Source: Streptomyces spirodelae
Lineage (GTDB): Bacteria > Actinomycetota > Actinomycetes > Streptomycetales > Streptomycetaceae
DNA length: 64,000 bases
Direction of reading: 5' to 3'
Assembly (NCBI RefSeq): GCF_017676385.1
Contig: NZ_JAFFZN010000002.1
Span: 186,001-250,000 of the forward strand
Both the position numbers and the translations under genes were made by a program. This document shows, piece by piece, positions 53,598 to 61,654 of the stretch (positions are counted from its first letter, which is position 1; each line of letters begins with the position of its first letter). The notes under the pieces were generated by a model. The model was not told the DNA's origin. It saw only the letters and a program-made list of their open reading frames with translations, and did not search any database.

Positions 53598-54173
53598 CTA
53601 CGTGGCGGGGCCGGTCGCGCCGTTCAGCAACGTCAGTGCGGCGGAGCGGGCATGCTGTGCCGGGGCCGGCGAGTCGGTGATGGAGGCGTTGCTCATCGCC
53701 CCGTCGAGCAACACGGCCAACTGCGCCGCCAGCCAATCGGGTTCCGTCGCACCGGTCTCGTGGGCCAAGTCCTTGAGGTAGGTGCGGACCGCCGTCTTGT
53801 GGTCGCGCACGGCGTCGGCCACCGCCTCGGAGTCCGCGCCCAGTTCGCCGAAGGCGTTTATGAACGCGCAGCCGTGGAAGTCCGGCCCGTCCACCCAGTC
53901 GTAGAGCCAGTCGAAGACCGCGAGCACCCGCTCCTGGGGATCGGTGTGCCGGGCCACGCGCTCCTCGAGCGCCGTCCGGGCCCACCGGTCCCGGCGGCGC
54001 AGATACGCCTCGACCAGGGCGCCCTTGGACGGAAAGCACTTGTAGATCTTCTTCAGTGAGACGCCGGAGGCGTCGCGGATCCGGTCCATGCCCACGGCCT
54101 GCACGCCGTGTTCATAGAAGAGCGCGTCCGCCGCGCTGAGAATGCGAGCCTCGGTCGTGGCTTCGCTGTCCAT
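53598..54173 (-). CDS. TetR family regulator, AcrR/LmrA-YxaF type
   Basis: This 191-residue repressor has an N-terminal HTH (ILSAADALFYEHGVQAVGMDRIRDASGVSLKKIYKCFPSKGALV, parts) and a ligand-binding part with FHGCAFINAFGELG, the pattern of the YxaF/LmrA subgroup. ATG 54173 follows GGAGTACGGAGAAC. Two matching palindromes (GAGAAC/GTTCTC) lie just upstream, indicating autorepression. The divergent position where its target should be holds only a short unrecognised frame. It shows no particular similarity to KstR, so it is not the obvious regulator of the thiolase. Confidence 0.92.
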   Translation of the reverse strand: MDSEATTEARILSAADALFYEHGVQAVGMDRIRDASGVSLKKIYKCFPSKGALVEAYLRRRDRWARTALEERVARHTDPQERVLAVFDWLYDWVDGPDFHGCAFINAFGELGADSEAVADAVRDHKTAVRTYLKDLAHETGATEPDWLAAQLAVLLDGAMSNASITDSPAPAQHARSAALTLLNGATGPAT

Positions 54174-54214
54174 GTTCTCCGTACTCCCCGCTTCTCCCCG
54201 TCTCCCCCGGCCTT

Positions 54215-54271
54215 GAGAACCGCCGTTCTCTAGGATACAGTCTTGCTTGGTCGGGAGAACGAACGTTCTCC
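54215..54271. promoter_or_regulatory. Two TetR operators
   Basis: GAGAAC-CGCC-GTTCTC (54215-54230) and GGAGAAC-GAAC-GTTCTCC (54254-54271) share the same inverted half-site with a 4-bp centre, about 40 bp centre to centre. TATCCT on the minus strand (54237-54232) is a likely -10 of tetR lying between them. Confidence 0.82.
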
Positions 54272-54306
54272 GGGCCACCAACGGGGAGGAACGGGGGAAC
54301 CCAAGC

Positions 54307-54633
54307 ATGGCCGAGCAGACGTTGCGGAATTGGACAGGCTTGGGTGAGCCGGCGGGGGCCGGGCTGTTCGCAGCCCCGGTCGCCGTCGGCGCATACGACA
54401 CTGCCGCGCCGCCGAAGACCGCTCTCCTCGCGACCAGCGGGCGCCGTGCGCGCCCGTCGGCGCGAGCCGAGTGGAGGCATGGAGCCGCCGTGCCACCCGC
54501 GGGGCGGATATCCGACCAGCGGCCGACCGGTACCGGTATCAGCGTCGGCCGTGGCCGCCATGCCGAGACCAGACCCTTGCGGCGCACAGGCCGTCACATA
54601 GGCGGCCTCATAGGCGCCGCCGCCCGCGGCTGA
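54307..54633 (+). CDS. Unrecognised short frame divergent from tetR (hypothetical, possibly a remnant)
   Basis: This 108-residue frame begins at an ATG with a GGGGAGG sequence about 18 bases upstream and directly follows the paired TetR operators. The first 35 residues (MAEQTLRNWTGLGEPAGAGL) look protein-like; the rest is Arg/Ala/Pro-rich without a recognised domain. I do not recognise a family. It may be the 5' remnant of the true TetR target or may be non-coding. The following 200 bp to 54846 hold no supported gene. Confidence 0.35.
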   Translation: MAEQTLRNWTGLGEPAGAGLFAAPVAVGAYDTAAPPKTALLATSGRRARPSARAEWRHGAAVPPAGRISDQRPTGTGISVGRGRHAETRPLRRTGRHIGGLIGAAARG

Positions 54634-54798
54634 GCGCACAGCCCGCCGCACCACCAGAGCACACCGGCACACAGACCCGGCAGCACCCCGCCGTATCCCG
54701 GGAGCCCACCCGATCCCCGGGCCGATGCGGGCCGATGCGAGGCCGTGTCGCCGGGGCGGAGCCGCGAGTCCGCGCAACCAGCGGTACTCGCTCCAGCG

Positions 54799-54837
54799 CC
54801 CGTGTTCCTGCCCGTCGGGGTCGGGCAGGAACACGGG
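54799..54837. terminator. 16-bp perfect hairpin at the end of the ECF operon
   Basis: CCCGTGTTCCTGCCCG (54799-54814) and CGGGCAGGAACACGGG (54822-54837) pair perfectly over a 7-nt loop, 9 bp past the stop of the last ECF gene. It terminates the B12 operon on the minus strand. Confidence 0.9.
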
Positions 54838-54846
54838 AACCTCACT

Positions 54847-55887
54847 TCACTCGCTCGTCGGCTCCTCAGCATGCGAGGACGGCTGGTCACGCTCCGACCG
54901 GTGGTTGCGCTCCTGCCCCGACGGCTCGAACACCGGTGAGGCGTCGAAGGCGGCGCGACGGGTGGCCCTGCGCAGCGCGCGCAGCACCGTACCGCCCAAC
55001 GTCAGGGTCAGTACGACGGTCAGCAGCGCTCTGGGCACGTCCCAGCCCAGCGAGGTGGCCAGCACATAGGCGCCGTAGCGGGCGAGGTTCTCCTGGAGGG
55101 GATCACCGGGCACGAACGAGACACCCGAGCCGAGCCCCGCGATGTAGGGCCAGCCCTGCAGGTTCATGATCAGGCCGTAGAGCAGCGCGGAAACCGCTCC
55201 ATAGGCGGAGAGGAGGAGGAGTTCACGTCGGCCCCGAACCGTGCCGGGACCCGGTAGCAGGCCCGCGCCCATGGACACCCAGCCCATGGTGAGCATCTGG
55301 AACGGCATCCACGGGCCCACCCCACCGGTGAGCAGGGCACCGGCGAACATCGAGACAGCACCGAGAACGAACCCGAAGCCCGGCCCCAGCACCCGGCCGG
55401 AGAGCACCATCAAGAAGAACATCGGCTCCAGACCAGCGGTGCCCGCGCCCAGCGGCCGCAGCGCGGCACCGGCCGCGGCCAGCACGCCCAGCATGGCCAC
55501 GGCCTTGGCATCCAGCCCGGTCTCGGAGACGGTCGCCACGGCGACAGCGAGCAGAAGGGGGAGCAGCGCGGCGAAGAGCCAGGGGGCGTCCTGCGAGTGC
55601 GCCAGCCCGGAGGTCCGGTCGGCCAGCAGGGGCCAGCCGAACGCGACAACACCGGTGGCGCTGGTGAGGGCCAGCGCGGCGAGGGACTTCGGCCCGAGCC
55701 GGACGGCCCGGACGGTCTGGATGGACCGGGCGCCCGGGACGTCCGGGACGGTCTGGACGGGCTTGGGCGTCACCGACTCCGGGGGCGTCGGCGATGCGGC
55801 CGGCGCCGGGGAGGCCCGGTCGGCCGGGAGCGGCGGCGTAGCGCGGTCGTTCCGGCGAGCCCATGGCGAGGTGGGCCGGCGGATCAC
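54847..55887 (-). CDS. ECF transporter S component (predicted cobalamin)
   Basis: This 346-residue membrane protein has a Pro-rich cytoplasmic leader of about 60 residues, six to seven helices, and the S-component-like segments LRPLGAGTAGLEPMFFLMVLSGRVLGPGFGFVLGAVSMF (parts) and GPWMPFQMLTMGWVSMGAGL. It is the substrate-binding membrane part of an energy-coupling-factor importer. Position at the end of a cobalamin-riboswitch operon points to vitamin B12 or a precursor. GTG 55887 overlaps the ATPase stop (GTGA). The C-terminal tail is charged (ERNHRSERDQPSSHAEE). Confidence 0.88.
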   Translation of the reverse strand: MIRRPTSPWARRNDRATPPLPADRASPAPAASPTPPESVTPKPVQTVPDVPGARSIQTVRAVRLGPKSLAALALTSATGVVAFGWPLLADRTSGLAHSQDAPWLFAALLPLLLAVAVATVSETGLDAKAVAMLGVLAAAGAALRPLGAGTAGLEPMFFLMVLSGRVLGPGFGFVLGAVSMFAGALLTGGVGPWMPFQMLTMGWVSMGAGLLPGPGTVRGRRELLLLSAYGAVSALLYGLIMNLQGWPYIAGLGSGVSFVPGDPLQENLARYGAYVLATSLGWDVPRALLTVVLTLTLGGTVLRALRRATRRAAFDASPVFEPSGQERNHRSERDQPSSHAEEPTSE

Positions 55888-57626
55888 AGCGCCTCCCGTA
55901 CCTGGCTGACCGTCAGCCAGGGTTGTGGAGCGAGGATCTTGGAGACCTGCGGAGCGTAAGCGGGGGAGGAGGTGACGACCTCGTCGGTGGGCCCGTCGGC
56001 CACGGGCTCGCCCTGGGCGAGGACGACGACGCGGTGCGCCAGCTCCGCGACGAGCTCGACATCGTGGGTGGCCAGCACGATGGCATGGCCACGGGCCGCC
56101 AGTTCGCGCAGCAGCGTGACCAGCCGGTCCTTGGCGGCGTAGTCCAGTCCTCGGGTGGGCTCGTCCAGCAACAGCAGCGGTGGCCGTGCCGTGAGGATGA
56201 TCGACAGGGCGAGGGCCAGCCGTTGGCCCTCCGACAGATCGCGGGGGTGCGTCGTGTCAGAGATACCGGGGAGCAGCCGGGAGACCAGCGCCCGGCAAGT
56301 GCCGGGCTCGGCCTCGGCGTCCGCGTCCGCGGCCCGGCACTCGTGGGCGACGGTGTCCGCGTAGAGCAGATCGCGTGGCTCCTGCGGCACCAGGCCGACA
56401 TGGCGGAGAAGCTCGGCCGGCCGCGTACGGTGCGGAGTTCTGCCGCCCACGGTGACCTCGCCCGAGGTGGGCTTGTACATCCCGGCCAGGGTGTTCAGCA
56501 GAGTGGACTTTCCTGCTCCGTTGCGCCCCATGAGGGCCAGGGTCTCTCCCGCGCCGAGGGAGAGGGACACGTTGTGAAGGGCGGTGACACGGCTGCGGAC
56601 AAGGGTCAGCCGTGAGACCTCCGCGAGCGGCCGCGCGCCCTGCGTGGCGGGCTGCGGGCCGGTCGCCGCTGACCCGGCACGGAACCGGAAGGCGGCGGCG
56701 GAACGCGGTGAGGCCGCCGTGGTGGCGGCACCGGTGCCGGGGTTGGCGGCGGGGGAGAGGCGTGGGGCCAGGCGTTCGCGGAGTGGGCCTGCCCTGCGGC
56801 GGGCGTCCCGCACCGAGAGCGGAAGGGGGTCCCAGCCGGCGAGTTCGCCCAGCTCCACGACGGGCGGCCGCACGGGTGAGACGGCCAGCAGCGCGGCGGG
56901 CTCCCCGAGCCGCGCCGTTCCCCGAGGGGACGGAGGGGACGGCGAGGAGGGAGGCACGTTCGACAACTCCTCCTCCGGCGCCAGCAGCAGCACTTGGTCC
57001 GCGTACTGCACCACGCGCTCCAGCCGGTGTTCGGCCATCAGGACGGTGGTGCCCAGGTCGTGGACGAGCCGCTGCAGGACGGCGAGCACCTCCTCTGCGG
57101 CAGGCGGGTCCAGCGCGGAGGTGGGTTCGTCGAGGACGAGAACCTTGGGGTGCGGGGTGAGGACGGAGCCGATGGCCACGCGCTGTTGCTGGCCACCGGA
57201 GAGGGAGGTGATGGGACGGTCCCTTAGCTCGTTGAGGCCCAGCAGGTCGAGGGTCTCCTCCACGCGGCGGCGCATGGTGCCGGGGGGCAGGCCCAGGGAC
57301 TCCATGCCGTAGGCCAGCTCGTCCTCGACCGTGTCGGTGACGAAGTGGGCGAGCGGGTCCTGGCCCACGGTGCCCACGACGTCGGCGAGTTCGCGGGGCT
57401 TGTGGGTACGGGTGTCGCGGCCCGCCACGGTCACCCGACCGTGCAGGGTGCCACCGGTGAAGTGCGGGACCAGCCCGGAGACGGTGCCCAGCAGGGTGGA
57501 TTTGCCCGCTCCGCTCGGACCGATGAGCAGGCACAGTTCACCCTCCGGGAGGTGGGCGTCCACCATCGGGAGGGCGGGGACCTTCGCGCCGTCGTGGACG
57601 ACGGTGACCTGGTCGAAGGTGATCAC
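55884..57626 (-). CDS. ECF transporter ATPase with two fused ABC domains (EcfA-EcfA')
   Basis: This 580-residue protein carries two ABC ATPase modules. Module 1 has Walker A GPSGAGKSTLLG, Q-loop, signature LSGGQQQRVAIG and Walker B VLVLDEPTSALD. Module 2 has GRNGAGKSTLLN, an altered signature LSEGQRLALAL and LLLLDEPTRGLD. The linker (about 245-330) is Pro/Ala-rich. The two modules energise uptake with EcfT and the S component. GTG 57626 overlaps the EcfT stop (GTGA) and its own stop overlaps the S component, so the three are translationally coupled. Confidence 0.95.
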   Translation of the reverse strand: MITFDQVTVVHDGAKVPALPMVDAHLPEGELCLLIGPSGAGKSTLLGTVSGLVPHFTGGTLHGRVTVAGRDTRTHKPRELADVVGTVGQDPLAHFVTDTVEDELAYGMESLGLPPGTMRRRVEETLDLLGLNELRDRPITSLSGGQQQRVAIGSVLTPHPKVLVLDEPTSALDPPAAEEVLAVLQRLVHDLGTTVLMAEHRLERVVQYADQVLLLAPEEELSNVPPSSPSPPSPRGTARLGEPAALLAVSPVRPPVVELGELAGWDPLPLSVRDARRRAGPLRERLAPRLSPAANPGTGAATTAASPRSAAAFRFRAGSAATGPQPATQGARPLAEVSRLTLVRSRVTALHNVSLSLGAGETLALMGRNGAGKSTLLNTLAGMYKPTSGEVTVGGRTPHRTRPAELLRHVGLVPQEPRDLLYADTVAHECRAADADAEAEPGTCRALVSRLLPGISDTTHPRDLSEGQRLALALSIILTARPPLLLLDEPTRGLDYAAKDRLVTLLRELAARGHAIVLATHDVELVAELAHRVVVLAQGEPVADGPTDEVVTSSPAYAPQVSKILAPQPWLTVSQVREAL

Positions 57627-59023
57627 TGGGGACTCTCCTCGTCGTGCTCCCGGCCTCGGAGCGCCCGTGGCGTCCGGAGCACCGGTGACGTGCGGTGCGT
57701 GCGGGGCCGTGGCACCTCGGCACTCTCCCCGGCCGCGCTCTCCCCGGCCGCGCTTTCCCCGGCGGCGCCCCCGGGGGCGCCGCTTCCCTCGGCGGCGCTC
57801 TTGTCAGCAGCGCGCTGAGCTGTGGCGGGCTGCGCGGTGCGTACGGGGGAGGGTGCGGGCTTGCCCGGGGCCGGCGGGGGCGCGGGGGCGAGGACGGCGG
57901 GGAGGAGGCCGAGGAGGACGGCGGCGGCCGGCCAGAGGGGGAGGCCAGGCGCGGTGAGCGGCACGGCGGGCGGATTCAGCGATGCGGGCAGCACGTCGGC
58001 AGCCGTGATCATAAGGGCGCCCACGGCGGCGCCGGACGCGGAGACCAGCCAGGCGCGCATGCCCCAGCGGTCGGGACGGTAGCGGGTACGGGCGGCCCGC
58101 TTGCCGCCCAGCCACAGACCGGCCAGCGCGAGGGCCAGTCCGGCCAGCAGTACGGGCAGGCCGAAGCCCGCTCCCTTGGCGGCGAGCAGACCGTAGGTGC
58201 CCGCGCAAACGCCCAGCAGCCCGCCGAGTGTCAGCGCTGTGGTGGTGTGCCGAACGGCGGTCGGTACCCGTGCGGTACGGCCGTAGCCGCGCGCGTCCAT
58301 CGCCGCCGCGAGCGCCACCGAGCGCTCCAACGCGCCCTCCAGCACGGGCAGTCCCACCTGCACTACGCCGCGCAGCCCCCGGTCGTCCCGCCCCCGCAGC
58401 CTGCGCGCTGCCCGCAGCCGTCGTACGTCGGCGACCAGGTTGGGAGCGAAGGTCATCGCCACCACGACCGCCACACCTGCCTCGTACAGCGCGCCGGGCA
58501 GGGACTTGAGCAGCCGGGCCGGGTTGGCCAGTGCGTTGGCGGCACCGACGCACACCAGGAGAGTCGCCAGTTTCAGCCCGTCGCACAGTGCGAAGACCAT
58601 CCCTTCCGCCGTCACCCTCCCCCCGATCCGCACGCCGCGTGCCCAGTCGGGCAGCGGGACCTCGGGCAGTTCGGCGAGCACATGGCTGCCGGGGATGGGC
58701 GAGCCGAGAAAGAAGGCGAAAACCAGACGGATGGCCAGTACGAGGACGCCCAGCTTGAGGAACGCCGAGTAGGAGCGGGCCCATGGCGCGTCGGTGCGCC
58801 GTACTGCGACCACATAGCCCGCCACCACGACCAGCAGGGCGAGGAGGAGGGGATTGGTGGTACGGGAGGCGGCGGTGGCCAGGCCCAGGGCCCAGAGCCA
58901 CCAGGCGCCCGGGTGGAGAGCGGTGCTACGGGTGGAGAGCGGTGCTCTCAGGAGAGAGCGGCGGCTTGATGCAGGAGCCACCGCCTCCGTGGTGAGCGGT
59001 GCTCTCGACGTGGAGCGGTGCAT
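57623..59023 (-). CDS. ECF transporter transmembrane protein EcfT
   Basis: This 466-residue membrane coupling protein begins its conserved part at LHPGAWWLWALGLATAASRTTNPLLL, the usual EcfT start. The coupling helices carry AMDARGYGRTAR (the Ala-Arg-Gly motif that contacts the ATPases) and a related LRAARRLRGRDDRG. A second set of helices follows and a long Ala/Pro/Glu tail ends with repeated AAGES units. ATG 59023 is 3 bp after the preceding stop; the first 35 residues are encoded by imperfect repeats and may be a recent addition. It works with the EcfA-EcfA' and S proteins encoded next. Confidence 0.9.
   Translation of the reverse strand: MHRSTSRAPLTTEAVAPASSRRSLLRAPLSTRSTALHPGAWWLWALGLATAASRTTNPLLLALLVVVAGYVVAVRRTDAPWARSYSAFLKLGVLVLAIRLVFAFFLGSPIPGSHVLAELPEVPLPDWARGVRIGGRVTAEGMVFALCDGLKLATLLVCVGAANALANPARLLKSLPGALYEAGVAVVVAMTFAPNLVADVRRLRAARRLRGRDDRGLRGVVQVGLPVLEGALERSVALAAAMDARGYGRTARVPTAVRHTTTALTLGGLLGVCAGTYGLLAAKGAGFGLPVLLAGLALALAGLWLGGKRAARTRYRPDRWGMRAWLVSASGAAVGALMITAADVLPASLNPPAVPLTAPGLPLWPAAAVLLGLLPAVLAPAPPPAPGKPAPSPVRTAQPATAQRAADKSAAEGSGAPGGAAGESAAGESAAGESAEVPRPRTHRTSPVLRTPRALRGREHDEESPQ
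57723..57767. repeat. 15-bp coding repeats in the EcfT tail
   Basis: CTCTCCCCGGCCGCG occurs at 57723-57737 and 57738-57752, with a variant at 57753-57767. On the minus strand they encode the AAGES pentapeptide three times. Confidence 0.92.
58911..59023. repeat. Imperfect ~17-bp repeats at the EcfT N-terminus
   Basis: Four copies related to GTGGAGAGCGGTGCTCT lie near 58913, 58932, 58989 and 59010. They encode the variable STSRAPL / SLLRAPLSTRSTAL leader before the conserved EcfT start. Confidence 0.75.
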
Positions 59024-59025
59024 CG

Positions 59026-59829
59026 CTACTGCTTCCGGCGGCGCGCCTGCCACAGCGCCGCGGCGCCGAGGATTCCCACAGCCGCAACCCCCGCCGTGAG
59101 CCCCAGCCCCGTCGACAGGCCGCCTCCTCCACCGCCCCCGCCGTCGCTGCTGCGGTCGCTGCTGCGGTCGCTGCTGCCGGTGCCGTTGGTATCGGCGCTC
59201 TTCTCGTTCTCGCTTCCGCCCTCGCCGTTCTTCTCGCTCCCGTCGCCTTCCTTCGCCTGCTCGCCACATCCTTTGGCCGGGTAGCGGTCGATGGCGCACA
59301 GCAGCGCTTCGGAGTTGTAGCGCAGGGGTCCGGCCACCTTGGCGAGCGCGTCGGCGGCGGTGCCGTTCCCCGGGATGCGGGCGCAGCCGGTGCGGGGCGC
59401 AGGCGGCTTCCGGGACTCGCCTTTGGGCGCGTCGGCGCGCACGCCGAAGTCGACGCGGACGGCGACTCGCTTGCTGCCCTCCTTGGCCGCTGTCCGGGCG
59501 CAGGCGTCGGCGAACGAGACGGCACCGCGCGGGGTGTCGGCCTGCTGCGAGTTCGTACTCAGGGCGAACCGGAAGCCCACGGTGTCGCCGTCCTCGGGGC
59601 GCAGGGTGGCCGGCCCCTCGGTGGCGTACGACCAGGAGCCGTCCTTCTTCTGCTGCCAGAACGACCAGTAGCGGTAGCCGTCCGAGTCCGCGGTCGCCGC
59701 CATGGGTGCGGCCGCAACTGCTGGGGCGGTCGCCGCCGCGGGGGCGGCCACCGCTGCGGAGCCCGTTGCCATGGTGGTGGTAGGCAGCAGTACGAGGGCC
59801 GCGAGGGCGGTTGCCGTCCGGGCGCTCAC
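59026..59829 (-). CDS. Membrane-anchored surface protein, SCO2322-like; predicted cobalamin-binding beta domain
   Basis: This 267-residue protein has an N-terminal signal peptide (about 1-45, Ala-rich), a mature domain with YRYWSFWQQKKDGSWSYATEG, ATLRPEDGDTVGFRFALS and paired cysteines (ADACARTA with TGCARIP; LLCAID with KGCGEQ), a Ser/Asp/Gly-rich spacer, and a C-terminal membrane helix with basic tail (TAGVAAVGILGAAALWQARRRKQ). The W-rich first part and GDxVGF motif resemble the DUF4430 beta domain of transcobalamin/intrinsic factor. I infer that it helps to capture B12 for the ECF importer encoded next. GTG 59829 overlaps the upstream stop (GTGA). Confidence 0.82.
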   Translation of the reverse strand: MSARTATALAALVLLPTTTMATGSAAVAAPAAATAPAVAAAPMAATADSDGYRYWSFWQQKKDGSWSYATEGPATLRPEDGDTVGFRFALSTNSQQADTPRGAVSFADACARTAAKEGSKRVAVRVDFGVRADAPKGESRKPPAPRTGCARIPGNGTAADALAKVAGPLRYNSEALLCAIDRYPAKGCGEQAKEGDGSEKNGEGGSENEKSADTNGTGSSDRSSDRSSDGGGGGGGGLSTGLGLTAGVAAVGILGAAALWQARRRKQ

Positions 59830-61241
59830 AGTTGCTGCCTCTTGCGGCGGCCGCTCAGCAGGATGCCGAAGCCGGCGCCGATGGCGAGACCGACCAGGAT
59901 GAACGCCCAGACGGGGATGGTGGTGCCGTCGTCCTTCTTCTCGGAGGAGGACGAGTCCCCGTCGGCGGCGGGCATCTTGGCGGGCTTGGGCCCGGTGTGG
60001 TTGAGGCGCGAGAGCAGGTCGGTGCCGCCGAGTTCGCCGGGGTCACCGCCCGTGGCGCGGGAGGCGATCATGAGGGAGCTGATGGCGGCCGGATCGTTCT
60101 TGGCCTTGTCCCACTTGTCGAGGTTCTTCGCGAGCCAGTTCAGGGAGGACTTCGCCGCTTTCAGGTGACCGCCGGCGGCCAGCGCGACGACGGCGTCCGC
60201 GGTGTTCCCGTAGTCGGGCTGCTTCTTGGAGGCGCCCGGCATGACCGTACTGAAGTGGTCGCCGTTCTTCTCCAGCGTCGCGGCCAGATAGGCGGCACCC
60301 GCGCCCGCCGCCGCCTTCCGGCCACCCGGGACGCCCTTGCCGTCTCCGCCGTCCGCACCGTCCCCGTCGTTCCCGCCGTTTCCGCCGTCCGCACCCGTGG
60401 CGCACTTCAGCGGTGTGACGGGCTTGTTCTCGGCGTCCTTGGCGGGCGGCTCGGTCAGGGCGCCCTTGCCCAGCGCGGCAAGGGAGGCGGCGGCGGTGGC
60501 GTCCGCGTTCGGGACCAGCTTGCCCTTCTTGTCCGGTTGGTAGGCGAAGGCACCCTGCTCGCCCCTGGCCTCCTCGATACCCTTGGAGCCGCAGGTCAGC
60601 TGGAAGGAGAGCAGCGCGTCGTACGGCGACTTGCCGCCCTCGGCCGTGGTCTTTTGCGGGTCCTCACCCGCGGCGTGCAGGGCGCCGATGGCCAGCGAGG
60701 TGGAGTTGGCGTCCGAGGGGGCGTGCGGGGCGCTGCCCCAGCCGCCGTCCTTGTTCTGGACCGAGATCAGCCACTCCACCGCCTCGCGTACGGCGTCGCT
60801 CCGGCCGCCGACGGCGGCGAGTGCCTGCACGGCGAGGGCGGTCGCGTTGGTGTCCGAGGGGGTGGCGTCCGGGTCGCACTTCCCGGTGGTGTCGGCGCGG
60901 TACGCGGTGAACGAGCCGTCGGCGCACTGCTGTTCGGCGAGCCAGTCCACGGCCTTCTTGGCGGGGACCGCACCGGCACCGTCCAGCGCCAGCAGCGCCA
61001 TCGACTGCCGCCACACCCCGTCGTACTTCGGATCGGCCGTCCCGTAGAGCCCGTCCGGCAGCTCGGACGGCTTCTCGGCGACGCCGGCTCCCCGCGCGGC
61101 GACATCAGCGTGTGCGGCCACGCCGGTCCCCCGTGAAGTGACGTGGGGTGCGGAGGGTGCGGCGGATGCCACGGGTGCGGCTGTCGCGCACAGCACGGTG
61201 GCGGCGGCGAGGACCGTGGCGCGGCGGCGGCGCGGTGACAT
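59826..61241 (-). CDS. Membrane-anchored prenyltransferase/squalene-oxidase-repeat protein; predicted cobalamin-binding alpha barrel
   Basis: This 471-residue protein has a signal peptide (SPRRRRATVLAAATVLCATAAPVASA) and a mature alpha6/alpha6 barrel with terpene-cyclase-type repeats: VDWLAEQQCADGSFTAY, AVEWLISVQNKDGGWGSAPH, and further NATALAVQALAAVG and ATAAASLAALGKGAL helices. A Gly/Asp-rich spacer follows, and a C-terminal anchor (PVWAFILVGLAIGAGFGILLSGRRKRQ). No DxDD cyclase motif is seen. The same fold forms the alpha domain of animal intrinsic factor, and the gene directly follows a cobalamin riboswitch, so surface B12 binding is inferred. ATG 61241 has AAAGG upstream; it is the first gene of the operon. 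Confidence 0.87.
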   Translation of the reverse strand: MSPRRRRATVLAAATVLCATAAPVASAAPSAPHVTSRGTGVAAHADVAARGAGVAEKPSELPDGLYGTADPKYDGVWRQSMALLALDGAGAVPAKKAVDWLAEQQCADGSFTAYRADTTGKCDPDATPSDTNATALAVQALAAVGGRSDAVREAVEWLISVQNKDGGWGSAPHAPSDANSTSLAIGALHAAGEDPQKTTAEGGKSPYDALLSFQLTCGSKGIEEARGEQGAFAYQPDKKGKLVPNADATAAASLAALGKGALTEPPAKDAENKPVTPLKCATGADGGNGGNDGDGADGGDGKGVPGGRKAAAGAGAAYLAATLEKNGDHFSTVMPGASKKQPDYGNTADAVVALAAGGHLKAAKSSLNWLAKNLDKWDKAKNDPAAISSLMIASRATGGDPGELGGTDLLSRLNHTGPKPAKMPAADGDSSSSEKKDDGTTIPVWAFILVGLAIGAGFGILLSGRRKRQQL

Positions 61242-61395
61242 TGCGAGTGCCTTTCGGTGACGGGAGCGGACCGCAGCCGGGCACGGCCACCCCGCCGAGG
61301 GGCTCGCGTTCTCGCGGCCCCGCATCGCGGCGCACCGGGCTCGGCTCCGTATACCTCGACGGGCCGGTGGCCTCTCGGCCACAGGAGCCCACCTC

Positions 61396-61600
61396 CGCCC
61401 GGGTGCTCCGGCTCACGGCCGGCCACCTGTGCGGTACGCGGTCGCCGGGTCGCGGCCACAGAGCGCGACCACGGCCGACGGACCACGGACGACGACGGGG
61501 TGGCGGACCGCTCACGGTTGCGGGTCAGCGCCGGATTTGCACCGGCTTCCCCCGGTCGGAGGCGTTGTCTGGCTGTCGGCCACTGTAGCGGGACCGTCCA
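61396..61600 (-). promoter_or_regulatory. Cobalamin (B12) riboswitch
   Basis: Read on the minus strand, the core (61553-61509) contains GGGAAGCCGGTGCAAATCC followed by GGCGCTGACCCGCAACCGTGA, the hallmark cobalamin aptamer core. Paired arms extend upstream to about 61600 and downstream to about 61400; the outer limits are approximate. It precedes the B12-capture/ECF operon by about 150 bp. B12 binding should repress the operon. Confidence 0.9.
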
Positions 61601-61654
61601 CCGGGGCGTTCCGTCGGCCCGGTCCCGGTTCGTCCGCAGGTGCCGGTGGCGGGG

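Noticed and set aside
53598..54173. This TetR as the KstR regulator of the P450/thiolase genes
   Set aside because: Its own operators (GAGAAC-N4-GTTCTC) differ from the AAC-NN-GT palindromes at those genes, and its sequence fits the YxaF/LmrA group.
54112..54834. A 240-codon minus-strand frame over the tetR promoter region
   Set aside because: It crosses both TetR operators and the ECF terminator hairpin, is Arg/Gly/Pro-rich and shows no recognised domain.
59826..61241. True squalene or terpene cyclase
   Set aside because: The catalytic DxDD motif is absent, the protein is exported and anchored, and it is under B12 riboswitch control.
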